Part shown: positions 1-10,549 of the stretch, piece after piece
Layout of the letters: each line of letters starts with the position of its first letter
Position numbering within the stretch: position 1 is the first letter of the stretch
Assembly (NCBI RefSeq): GCF_021976095.1
Contig: NW_025813481.1
Coordinates: forward strand, 1,635,001 to 1,699,000
DNA: 64,000 nt
Origin: Xenia sp. Carnegie-2017
Taxonomy: Eukaryota > Cnidaria > Anthozoa > Malacalcyonacea > Xeniidae
Direction of reading: 5' to 3'
Notes under the pieces: generated by a model
The model's database searches: none
Told to the model about the DNA's origin: nothing
Seen by the model: the letters and a program-made list of their open reading frames with translations, nothing else
Translations under genes and position numbers: made by a program

Positions 1-312
1 ATGTAATGCATTTTGGACAATTTTTGTAATAGGTGCCGCAAAAGGAAGAAAAAAAACTATCAAAAATAACTAATATGAAACGGTTTCGTTACTATTCTTA
101 GTTTCTTGCATTATCACATCGCGAACATGGAACACCCGCAATTTTTGAAAGCTTCCAACGCCTCTGTATTCGTGATGCTACCTATGAACAACATACATCC
201 TTTGGAATACACGTTTTATTATATTGCTTTAGCGGATTTTTCCCCAATGAAAAATGCCCATTTGAAAGACTGCTACAGCTACATTTTGACTAAGACTTGT
301 ATTTACGTTTAG

Positions 313-2780
313 GAAAAGGAGAGCGCCATGAATGAGATAAAGAAGCTTTCTTTGGCGGCAAAGGCAACCGAATCTTTACAAAAGACAGATGCTCCCGAGC
401 CGTCGAGAGAGAAAATTGTGACTGAAGTCAAACAAATTATGAACAAAGTGTTTTTCCAAATACGAGAAAAGTTTGTTCCTTCCGATAACTACAATGGCTC
501 TACTGTTGTCTCCGTCGTGCTTAATGTGGTTAAGGTATCCTAGGTCATGTATATTTGATATTTGATGCTTAAATGGTCCGCGGTTATCATAAAGTTTCGG
601 AAGTAACCATTAGTTGTTGTGCTTGAAATTTCTCTGTGAAAAATTTTTGCTTAAACCACTGGGTTGTTCCATGAAAATGTGCTTGAAGGCTTTGTATGAT
701 TTTATTAACTAGAAGTGTATTCTGCTATGGAACTTTTTAACCCTGAAACCTCTTGTTGCAAAATTGGCAAATTAAAATAATAGGTTTGCTATGTCAAATG
801 TGCAAATAATAGGTTTGTTTGTTTTTTCAAAATAATATATTTCACTTCCATTGGTGCTTACACTCGTAGCAGTGTTGCAGTGCAAAACGTTTTAGGGGAG
901 GAGTGTGTGGTGGCTAAACCTCGTGAATGCAAAAAATTTGTTTCATATTCTTAGCTATACCTCATGCGTGAGAATAATAGATGCTAATTTTTGCTTGTTG
1001 AATGCATAGTTTTAATTCTTCTGGTTTTTATTTAGAGCATGACGTTGAAAATGACCAGCGGTGTCGATGATGAAAGTGATGAAGATGAAGAGGAAAGTGA
1101 AAATGATGATGAAGAAAGTGAAAATGAAGAGGAGCAAAGTGGAGATGATGAGGATGATGAGGATGATGATGAGGAGAGTGGGGTAACAAAGAGGGACTTG
1201 AAGGTAATGTTGGCGATAGTGGAAAAAAAGAAAAGACAGAGGTTAATGTTGCCAGTAAGAAAGAGGAAATTATTGTTAAAGACAGCGAGAAGGATCAGAA
1301 AGATGATGTTCAAAACGTGGTTGATGATTTCGATGAAAACAAAACGAAGAATGATGATAAAATTGTTGAAGAAAACGACAAAGCTGGTAAAGCAGACAAA
1401 ACTTTTGAAGAACTGAATGAGAAAGAAGTGGTACGTTCACTCGGCAATGGCAATGGACAAGAACCTCCAACAAATAGCTACAATAGCATAGAGGAAGAAG
1501 CTCTAGTAGTTGAGTATGGCAATGGTAATGGACAAGAACCTCCAACGAATAGCAACAATAGCATAGAGGAAAAGCTCTAGTAACTGAGGATGAATCACCT
1601 ACTCATGGTCATGGCTCAGAACCTCCTGTAATTGGCACCGATAATATAAAGGATAACACTTTAGTAGTTGAGGATGAATCAAGTATTGGTGGTGGTGGTA
1701 ATGGTTTAGAACCTCCTGCAAACAACACCGACAGTGTGACGGATGATATTTTAGTAGTTGAGGAAAAGGAAAACATCGAGGATACATCAAATATCGTGAA
1801 GAACAGTGATGATGAAAATGATTATATTCATTCACTTGAAGTTCCACCTTTGGAGGAACTAGAGAGCTCTAATTCAGGCAAAGAAGATCAACCGGACAAT
1901 TATGAACAATCAGGGATAGGTGATCCTAAAGTGTCTTTAGTGTCTCATTTACCCAACGTTGAAGGTCTGTCTGGGGATAATGAAAACCGTCCAACCGATC
2001 TTGAAGTTGAAAATAAGGAATCTGAAAGTACAACGGATGACAGCAAAGTAGAACACATGAAGGACGAAGTTGAAGGTTCAACTGATGTCCAGAAAGTTGA
2101 AACAAAAGTAAAAGATTCACTTGATGCAAAGAGTGATGTGAAGAAAAATCAGACTTTATCCGAGTAAGTATACAGGTTTTAAGTAGTCAGTATGCATTTT
2201 CCAAGAGAGAGGAATGGTACGTATAAAAAGTTTGAAGTATGTTAAGTAGTTTGTAAACACTTGTTTAGGTTTTTGAGTGACGACGAAGATGATGTCGAAG
2301 GATTGTTTGATGGTCCACCGTTGAAAACAAAACACACTCCTCCGAAGAAAGATGAGGTTTGAACATTGTAGTTGATTTAACACACTACCGGGTAGGGGCA
2401 CATGATCCTAATAATCTGTGAGAGAAATTGCTTGGAAGCAAGGACTCCCTCTCTCCTCTATAGCGTTGTATATGATCCTTGTCAGGAGGGTTGTTGTGCT
2501 TACCTCAGTCTAACCTGTAATACAGACTATGACATGTGTTCACATGATCCTTGTCCCGGGGGGTTGCTTACCGAGATTACACTCATAACACAAATCATTA
2601 TCAGTGATTATATGATTTAGTCAGGGTAGGTAGAATACTTTACCAAGGTTCCATTCATACAGATTCTAATATGATTTTATTGCTCTTTAACACCTCTCTC
2701 CCCAGACTCCTACGATGAAAGCAATTCCTCCGCCATTGTTTGATGACGATGATGACGACGATCTTGATTGGTTCTCATAA
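313..2780 (+). CDS. FKBP15: FKBP15-like protein, C-terminal exons
   Basis: These look like the last exons of an FKBP15 (WAFL) orthologue, an actin- and endosome-associated coiled-coil protein; the FKBP domain would lie before the window. Exons: 313-534 (acceptor cgtttag, donor gtatcc), 1036-2163, 2269-2356 and 2706-2780 with stop TAA; all junction phases agree. Exon 313-534 encodes the end of the coiled coil (IMNKVFFQIREKF, then a YNGSTVVSVVLNVVK stretch), which resembles the vertebrate IMN..F..L and YNG..V segment. The next exon starts SMTLKM and becomes Asp/Glu/Ser-rich. The protein ends PPPLFDD, an aspartate run, then LDWFS. Residues from about 1,440 to 1,790 form four degenerate 25-30 residue repeats (GNGQEPP...IEEEALVVE). 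Within exon 1036-2163 the open frame changes twice, near 1,170-1,210 in a GAT/GAG run and near 1,571 where one repeat copy is one base short, so either the assembly or the allele carries small indels. If the 2,357 donor is not used, a stop follows at once. The family call is from memory of the human protein. Confidence 0.65.
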
Positions 2781-3101
2781 CTACGTAAGCAGTTGGGAAG
2801 GAAATCAGATTTTTTTATATTTGAAAATATGACAGTGCCGCTTACGTTAGTTGATTTTGTGTCAAAATTCTGATAATTCTTTATCTGTGTCGGTGGGCGA
2901 TTAGTTGAAGTAATCATCTAACTAACAATTTTCTCGAAATATTCACAAAATTTCCGTATTATTTTCGCGCATGCACGCCACATTTTTTCAATTTTTCGTG
3001 TTTTCTATGTTTGAGTTCGCCATATGTTTGAATCGGGAGGTTTTTGCTCAAACTTCCTGAGGACATCAATTCTTTGAAAACCACTCGAATGGTGCCAACA
3101 C

Positions 3102-3107
3102 AATAAA
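3102..3107 (+). promoter_or_regulatory. candidate poly(A) signal of the FKBP15-like gene
   Basis: AATAAA occurs about 320 bases after the FKBP15-like stop codon on the same strand. The rest of 2,781-4,210 is AT-rich with no coding signal I can support. Confidence 0.35.
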
Positions 3108-4210
3108 AAGTTCAATGAAATCAACACTCATCCATGTGACATCCATATGTTTCACAGATGTATACGTCAGCACATTGTCCCATCATTCGTTCATGGTTTT
3201 TTCTTGTGAAAATTTAAACAATTGATGGGTTTTACTCTGTGTAAACTTAAAACTATACGATTCGTTACAATGCAATGCATTGTACACTATGATAAGATTT
3301 CTTCATTTGCTGTTAAATTCTCAATTGTAGGCGACCCGCGAATGTCATTTTGTTTTAGCTGACACACTGTAAAACCCTGAAATTTTGAACTCCTTTATCG
3401 AGTCTAAACAGTACGCCTGACTTAGCACTTAAACCCACTGTATGCTGCGTCTGTATTTTATTACAATGATCAATTTTGTATTTTAAATTATTACATTGAC
3501 TAATGATGAATATTATAGCGATGAAATCCGTTCTACTTTGTTGTGATATGTGTGTACGATAAAAGATGGTTTTAACCCAACGATTGAACAGTTTGCACGA
3601 ACTGGCGAAGCTTGCGTAATCCCCAGATTGACATCATGCTCAGTTTAACGCAGTCATTGCCATAGTTCGATAATGTGAAGGCCGGCGAAGGTCCTAGGAA
3701 ACTAAACTCTGAACATATTGTACGTTATTAATACAAACATGGCATAGAATCCACCACTAATTTGATTTGTTTTCGTGGCTTTACTTTTGTACGAATGCGC
3801 AACGGTTTGAACAGTGAAACTGTTCTCACCGCACTCTAAATTTTCACAAACTGTCGTGGATATTATGTCATAATATGCATCAGGTGCGCCATTTTTGTAA
3901 CACTTTTTGTTCATGCGAACAGCTTCGACTAATTTCCAAACGGTGCGATTTAGATTTACAGGGTCTTCGAGCTTGTTCTTTGAATCATCAAATGCTCACG
4001 TTTGTCTGCGACGAAGAAGTGAAAGTCTATTTTATTGTTCAAAGAATATCTAGGCTTCTTAGCGTAAGCAAACCATGAAATATCTTCCTGTCGAAGCAAA
4101 ATTGTGGTGTGATTTTTTGTTCAGTGTTGTCTTGAGATTTTCATATTCAATTCGCTGTTGGGTATTTCCATTGGCTTTACTTGGAATATCAGTTTTCTTA
4201 CGTTCCCTTT

Positions 4211-5022
4211 AGTCAACGTGGATTCTTGAAGCTTCTGCATTTTCAATAATCTGAAGAAATGCCAGAAGGCTGCGATGTGCCTTCTCATTTTCTAACTTCT
4301 GACGGAGATTCCAAAATATTCGCCACAAATCGTTCAAAGGTAATTCAAAGGGTCGGCAAAACTCCAGGAAATGGTGAATGAAAGCAGTGTTTAAATGACC
4401 GCAGAGCGTTCCTTGTCAAAGTTTCGCACATCAGTGCGTTCAACTTGCCATTTTCTCAACATCGTTACCAGGCTTATTTGCATGCACTTTCTCACCCGTT
4501 CACCCAAAGTAATCCTTTTCGTGACAATTCCGAGTAGGGATTTAGGTACAATTTACAGAACTCTTTAGCAAAGCGTATTACCTCACCTCGAAACTTTTCT
4601 CCGCAAGAATAACGTCGAGCAAGACATGTTTCAAACCAGTTACAGTCAGCTCCGCTTGGTGTAAAACACCACGATTGAAGCGGCAATGTTGGTGTCAACA
4701 TTTCTACGGCTTTCACAGCATCCATATTCTGTCGGTCGTCTTTTGAGCAAGTACATGGATCTCTTACGATACCCGCATTCTCACCGTGTTCTTCTAACAT
4801 GCACTGATAAAAACAAACCATTTGACCTATTGGACAGCCGTGACGACCCTTTGACTTCTGTCTTATATACAGATCTGTAACACAACTAGACCACTGCTCT
4901 TCATTGTAGCGAGGTATGTGTATACAAGCAAGATTACCCAACGCAGTTTGGTTACAAGCATACACATTTAGTGCTGCACAAACGAGCAAAATGAAATCAA
5001 CGACATGTGCATTTCGTTCCAT
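4211..5022 (-). pseudogene. secreted cysteine-rich protein, frame apparently interrupted
   Basis: An ATG at 5,022 opens 176 residues with a signal peptide (MERNAHVVDFILLVCAALNVYA) of about 22 residues, then about 14 cysteines and no membrane segment, so the product should be secreted. A core with the pattern WCFTPSG.DCNWF..CLARR, followed by VIRFAKEFCKLYL and SRKGLLWVN, resembles an uncharacterised secreted family I recall from cnidarians and amphioxus; its function is unknown to me. The first frame closes at 4,492 right after WVN. Family-like sequence continues in the two other frames (VRKCMQ at about 4,485; LWRIFWNLRQKL at about 4,310) down to about 4,211. A GTGAGA at the first break could instead be a splice donor, so a gene with an intron is the alternative. 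I judge a decayed copy or a copy with assembly indels more likely because the downstream resemblance is good. Confidence 0.5.
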
Positions 5023-7771
5023 TTCACTTTGTAACCGATTTTGTTTTGTATGTTAGTTGCTGACGAGAAAATTTGGGAAATATTTTTACAAATTATTTGC
5101 ACTGTCATTTGCCAAACACGATTAGCAAAGTAACTCTGAGAAAGATACATACGACATTTTATACCACGGTAGGTAGATATTTCCTCGAAGTTAGTTTCTA
5201 CAAGTCAATTTCTTTTCATTAAAATATACGGAATCAGGCAATATCGTATTCCAAGAAGCCAAATGTATAACGTAAAGTTCTTAGAAATATATGTATGCCA
5301 TTTTGAAAGATTATGAACTTTATGACTTCGCGAATTTTGTTTGGTCTGTAAAAATAAGTGGTTGTATCGTAGAGTCGAGTCTTTGTGTTGGCGTGATCGA
5401 GTTACCAAACAGCTGCTCAATACGCCTGTTATAATTGAGATGGTTTATTGTGTCGGTTAGTGACTAAAGACTAACCCTTTCTATCCACCAAAAGACAATC
5501 TTTAACATCTAACCAAGAATGTACTCTTTCATTACTTATTGTCCATGCCTTATGTGAGGTAGTAGCGACAACTTATGAGTTTGTAAAAAGTACACGTCAC
5601 AAAGAACCTGAATCGCATGCTTTGTTTATGATAATATGTAGATATGTTGGGATTTCTTTGTATGTGTCTCTGACAGACTGTATTTCATATATTTACCCAA
5701 TCAAAGTACTTTGAAATCACTTTTGCGAAAAACTCTTGGTCTTGCTTCATTATTTCAAAAGCAGTTTTATGTAGATGTTTAATAACTGTCATTAGGAAAT
5801 CGTCAAAGTATACAAATTAATTGCTCAATTAATCCTACACGCGTTAATACTTCATTTAATGACGCTCCAACTAACGTTTCTTTCGCATTGAAGATGGCTT
5901 AGTTGGCAGCAGAAACCATAAAAATGTTGTCTTTGTTTGAAATGCTTAGTTCATTTAATACACAAGCAATTTTCACAAACGCTTACCCATTTTTTACACG
6001 TCTATCATTCCTGGCATTCTAATTCCAAGAATGCGCATTTGTACTATTTCAAAATTTACATTCACAATTTTAAATTCTTTGCCGAACTATCATGAAGGAC
6101 TTCTACATCTAATGATAAGAATGCTATGGAGGAGAATTCAATGTTTTGGAGGATGATGTATGGGCAGTTAAATTGCTATAAAGATAAGCTTATGCTTGTG
6201 GTCTCTTCCAACTATCCGATTACAGTATTGCGTACGGTCATTTTAAAATTTACATAGTTTTGTGTTGGATGCTGCAAATATTTTTTGCGTGTTTTTAAAC
6301 GACAATTAGTGTCTTGTATTGTTAATTTTTTCACGCTTTCATAAGAAATATTTTTGAACTTGGGCTTTTGAACTTTGCGATTGTATTTCTCACTTGCTGA
6401 GAAATCAGGTTTTTCGTGGTAACGACAGTTTGACCTAAAAAAACGTATAAATAAGAATTACATTTCAAGGAAATTCATTGTAGCATTTTCCGTACTCGAT
6501 ATGGCTCAGGATTTGTAAAATGGTAACTTCAGTTTCGTTTTCTCAACTTTTTTGTTGATGACTCTGAGATTATTTAAACTCTCGATCAAAACTGTGAATT
6601 TCACAACAGCCAATTTCAGTGTAATTATATAAGTCTAAGGAGAAATTAAACAATGGTAATGTCGTTTTGAACTGTTAGAAATCATTGGATTGGTTAAATG
6701 TTGTTCAACTGTTACCTTCTTACGTATACATTACATGGAGTGTGCCTCGAGAAGCGAACAAAGATGCAGAGGAACTTGAACTATACATCAAAGAGCTACC
6801 TGATGTTTAAAAAGAATAAAAGCTGTATAGATTTGTGAAAGTTTTAAAAGAAACAGTTGACAGTTGTAACGATGAGCACGTGTCACTTTCTTTTACAAAA
6901 ATAAGTATTTTTGGTAGTGTCCTTTGTACAGAAGTTGACAAATTTGCATGAGTAAACTGCGAAGTGATAGCCATGTATTTGAAAACTTTTTGTTTGAATG
7001 TGTGAATGGGTCCGGGTGTATGTAATTAATGTTATACTTAGCAGAAGATGTAAAAATGCGAATAAGACTACTAAATTTGTATATTTCAGTGTTTGAACAT
7101 AAATTTGCATATCGTCGAAAACATGGCAACCGTGTCTCGTTCCAAGAAGTGGTTTCCTGTGATCTGTGATGTAAACTGAAACGATAACTCCAAAAGTTTT
7201 GTCCCGTGATTGGTCGAAGCCAAACATGCAGCTAAATTTTAATCAACTCCCCCCTGAAATGATGCTTGTTTTGATTAATGTTTTCATTGTTTTCTTGTTA
7301 TTACAGTTAACTGGCGGTTCCAAGACTCCAAGTATTTTCCATTGAAATAATTAGATGGAAGGCTACCTCAGCATGGTCTTTTCACAATTAAATTCAAGAT
7401 GGCTGATTGAATTCTTAGTCAAAGTTCTAATGTGCAAGATGTTATAAAGTTGTAAACTTGGCTACACATGTTTCGCGATGGCACCATGTCTTGTGTAAAA
7501 ATTGTGGTTGAAATATTTGCTCATGAATTGTTTCACGCTAATAAACCCATCATATTCTGTGGTCAACGTTAACCGAGAAGTTTCGTGAAAATGTTTTAAA
7601 GAAAAACCAGCACAAATGTAGAGAGGCTGAGCTGCCAAGCAAAGTGAGTTTGATGATCTTTTACATTAGATTATTTATAATTAATTTTATTTAGACCTCG
7701 GTGGGTATTTTTGCGTGTTGTCAAATTGAAAGCACGGTTCAGACTGGTTCAATTTAGTAATTTGAAAGGTA
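5023..7771. other. intergenic stretch without recognisable genes
   Basis: AT-rich sequence. Open frames here (for example minus strand 6,883-7,227) lack splice context, family motifs and coding-like composition, and I see no repeat structure. Confidence 0.5.
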
Positions 7772-7910
7772 AAGATGGATGAGTAAGATTGTTTACGTTT
7801 TCTGGCAGGCAGGCTCATCCCAAGAGAGTTTAAGAATTGCTGGTGTTTTTCTAAAAGCACTTGACCGAATATGCTTGCCAAAAAATGTAAACAATCTAAC
7901 TCATCTATCT
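7772..7910. mobile_element. small inverted-repeat element (MITE-like)
   Basis: The left arm 7,772-7,810 (begins AGATGGATGAGTAAGATTG) is nearly the reverse complement of the right arm 7,874-7,910, with about 60 bases between. This layout fits a non-autonomous DNA transposon; no target-site duplication is clear. Confidence 0.55.
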
Positions 7911-8645
7911 ATAGTAATTAGTTCTTTCACAATCCTTTTTCTACTACGAAAGTTACTTCTATTATTCTTTTACTATTCAATTGTATGTCTATGGGAGGCC
8001 ATGCAGTGTACCAATATTATTATTTAAATGCTAGATAATAGTCTTTTCACTTTTACTTTTTATTTAGCAACATTTTTTTATTTTTTACTTCCCCTAAAGA
8101 GGAGGTACATATAGATGTGTGAATTTCAATATACCTTGCACATGTATATACAGCATTATTATTACTATTAGAAAAAGGAAAATGTGTTTGAGTTCTAATT
8201 GACTCTAATTTTTCTTTGGTATGTCATTATTGATGGGATGTGCGACCCTTAATTTGGAATTTAAAGCTGAGTATTATTTTGGTTTAAATTATCTTTGTTA
8301 CGGAAGTTTGCAGTGGGTAATGGTACAATCTTCTATGACTTCTATCCACAATTTTAAATTTCAATATTTTGGAGTGGAGGTTTTATTATTAGTGATACTA
8401 TTGTAAACAACACACAATTAATGACAATGTAATTTGACAATTGACATTAACAAACAATACAATAGGGCAGTCTGATTTAAGAAAATTTATTTAAAAATCT
8501 TTTACAACGCCATATAATAGTATAACAAAAATTACCTACTGGAGTTATTTGTTCAGTTGACTGTGAATACCTTGAAAAACACATCGTCAACAGCATATTA
8601 AAATAAGCTAATGTTTTTGCTGTAAAAATACGATCTGCGCATGCG
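7911..8645. other. intergenic stretch without recognisable features
   Basis: AT-rich DNA between the small inverted-repeat element and the ~140-bp repeat family. I see no gene, RNA or repeat here. Confidence 0.4.
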
Positions 8646-8920
8646 CAACGTTATTTCTGCGCACGCGCCATGCTATCTCCTAAACAACTGGGGCTACCAC
8701 GTGGGCTACCACGATGATCTTTAGCTCATCTGAAAGCTCTCGACGAGCTCTTTCTTATGACCTAATGAAAATAGCCGTAACCCCAATATTTTACGAGATA
8801 TGATCTGGCACGCGCAGTGCTATCTCCTAAACTACTGGGGCTACGGCGATGATCTTTGGCTCATCTGAAAGCTCTCGACGAGCTCTTTCCGATGAGCTAA
8901 TGAAAATCGTCGTAAGTCCA
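8646..8920. repeat. ~140-bp repeat family, copies A and B
   Basis: Two head-to-tail copies share CTATCTCCTAAAC, then GCTCATCTGAAAGCTCTCGA, CGAGCTCTTTC, and AATGAAAAT.G.CGTAA. The segment GAGCTCGTCGAGAGC is close to palindromic. A third copy lies at about 10,410-10,548, on the far side of the Penelope/LINE block, which suggests the retroelement landed inside this repeat. Confidence 0.7.
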
Positions 8921-8925
8921 CTATA

Positions 8926-9757
8926 TATGTGTGTAAATGATGATCGTCCAGGTTAATAAAGTCCTGAGAAGGACTGTTTTTGTTGTTGTTGACTGACGTT
9001 TCGACAACCTTAGCGGTAGTCATCTTCAGAGTCAAATGAGGAGTAAACGTCAGGTTAGCCGTATTTGTTATCTGGTTCTTACGTCATTGTATTCTGTGTA
9101 CAGGAAATGTGTATTGTCATTGTGGATTAGTGTGAAGTGAAATATTTTATTTTTAGTTGTGATGTGTGATTTAGGTGTGACGTTTTTAGTTGTAATGTGT
9201 GGGTGTCAATTGTGTATTGTCATTGTGAATTAGTTTGAAGTGTAGTGTTTTTAGTTGATCGTTTGTTTGTATTGTGAATAAGTCGTTTGTAAGGTGCCGG
9301 TAATTGCTGTGATCTGTTCAGGGGGGTTTGTTCCAAGTTGGTATACCAACTTTCTAATGTTAGCCGTTGTCTATAGTCAGTACTGTAAGTGATGCATTTT
9401 GCCGAATCCCAGTCAATGTTGTGCTTTGTGATTCGGTGATGTTCGGCAATGTGATTAGTTTTGTCTTGTTTCTTAGTAGCTCGTTTGTGCTCAGTAAGTC
9501 TTATGTTTAAGTTCCTGCCAGTTTCCCCGATATAGGAGGCGTGGCAGTCGGAGCAGTTTCTTTGTAAACTGCACCTTGTCGTCGTTGGGTTGTTCTTTGT
9601 CCTTTATGTTCGTTAGTACTTGTCGTAACGTTGTGATTGGTTTATGTGCGACACGTATGTTGTATGGTCGTAAGATACGCGAGATAGTCTCAGACGTACC
9701 TTTGATGTAAGGTATCGTTGCTGTTGTCACTGAGTTGTTCGTTTCGTTGGGTTCGTT
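8926..9757 (-). mobile_element. Penelope-like element, 3' part with GIY-YIG region
   Basis: Read on the minus strand, the sequence encodes IPYIKGTSETISRILRPYN (end of the reverse transcriptase region), a GIY-YIG endonuclease-like stretch (C..C.ASYIGETGR pattern, across several frames), and a tail ending LKMTTAKVVETSV. This arrangement is typical of GIY-YIG-bearing Penelope-like retroelements. The copy is broken and old. The last ~110 bases match seven short dispersed copies elsewhere in the window. Confidence 0.75.
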
Positions 9758-9762
9758 GGGTT

Positions 9763-10328
9763 TGTAAGGGGAATGAACATGTACACCAAATTACAAGCAA
9801 GGCAAATAAAAGACTATATCATCTTCAACTTTGTAGGAAGTCTCAATTACCTTCAGATGTTGGATTATTAACATATACATCAAAAACAAGACCAGTATTA
9901 GAGTATGCATCGGCAGTCTGGGCAGGACTTCCACATTTTTTACAGCAAGAAATTGAACGTGTACAAAGAAGAAGTTTAAAAATTTTACAACTAGATAAAA
10001 ACTACTTGCCCTCTTTGAAAAACAGACGTGAACTAGCAATTACCCAAGAGATCAAAAGGATTATAGAAGAACCTGATCATCCATGCAAATTTTTGGTACC
10101 TTATCCCAAAGAAAACTCGCACGAGTTGCGTAAAAGCAAAACGTATAGTATTTTATCTCGGACCAAACGTCATAAACAATCTTTTATTGCTAGATCTTGT
10201 AAATATATATATAATAAAGTTAACATGTAATTTTTAGTATAGTATGATAAATATATAGAAAATCAATGTAAATTCATCGTACTTTTTAATCTGAAGATGA
10301 AAAATAAAAACCTTTAACCTTTAACCTA
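9763..10328 (+). mobile_element. LINE (jockey/CR1-like) 3' end
   Basis: The frame from about 9,777 to 10,230 encodes the C-terminal part of a non-LTR reverse transcriptase: SKANKRLYHLQL, then TSKTRPVLEYASAVWAGLP, IERVQRRSLKIL, and a C-terminus SKTKRH-like (SRTKRHKQSFIARS). The 3' tail carries repeated ACCTTTA units at 10,309-10,327, as CR1/L2-type elements often have. The 5' part is absent, so this is a normal 5'-truncated insertion. It sits between two pieces of a Penelope-like element on the opposite strand. Confidence 0.8.
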
Positions 10329-10409
10329 TGTGTTGGCTTGCAATAAACTGTTGTTCGTAGTTTTTGATTGTCATGTTTTACCAAACAGTCGAGAAAAGGA
10401 AGAGTTCCG
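10329..10409 (-). mobile_element. Penelope-like element, reverse transcriptase piece
   Basis: On the minus strand this short piece encodes GTLPF LDCLVKHDN..LRTTVYCKPTH, the fingers/palm end motif of Penelope-like reverse transcriptases (typical form LPFLD...LRT.VYRKPT). It is upstream, in element order, of the piece at 8,926-9,757. The part expected between them is missing, so the LINE insertion came with, or after, a deletion. Confidence 0.7.
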
Positions 10410-10548
10410 TTCTGGCTCATCTGAAAGCTCTCGTCGAGATCTTTCCAATAAGCTAATGAAAATCGCCGTAACTTCTATATTTTACGAGATACGATCTTCA
10501 CATGCACGACGTTATACATGCGCATGCGCAATGCTATCTCCTAAACAC
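10410..10548. repeat. ~140-bp repeat family, copy C
   Basis: Shares GCTCATCTGAAAGCTCTCG, AATGAAAATCGCCGTAAC, ATTTTACGAGATA and CTATCTCCTAAAC with the two copies at 8,646-8,920. It directly precedes the large satellite. Confidence 0.7.
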
Positions 10549-10549
10549 A

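Noticed and set aside
1032-1313. Serine-rich minus-strand frame at the FKBP15-like exon
   Set aside because: Complement of the GAT/GAG acidic run.
1195-1416. Basic KRMMIKLL-type tail read in the first frame of the FKBP15-like exon
   Set aside because: Another frame over the same bases gives acidic protein that continues the repeats downstream; the basic tail is an out-of-frame reading.
6883-7227. 114-residue minus-strand open frame
   Set aside because: No family resemblance, no splice support and composition like the surrounding non-coding DNA.
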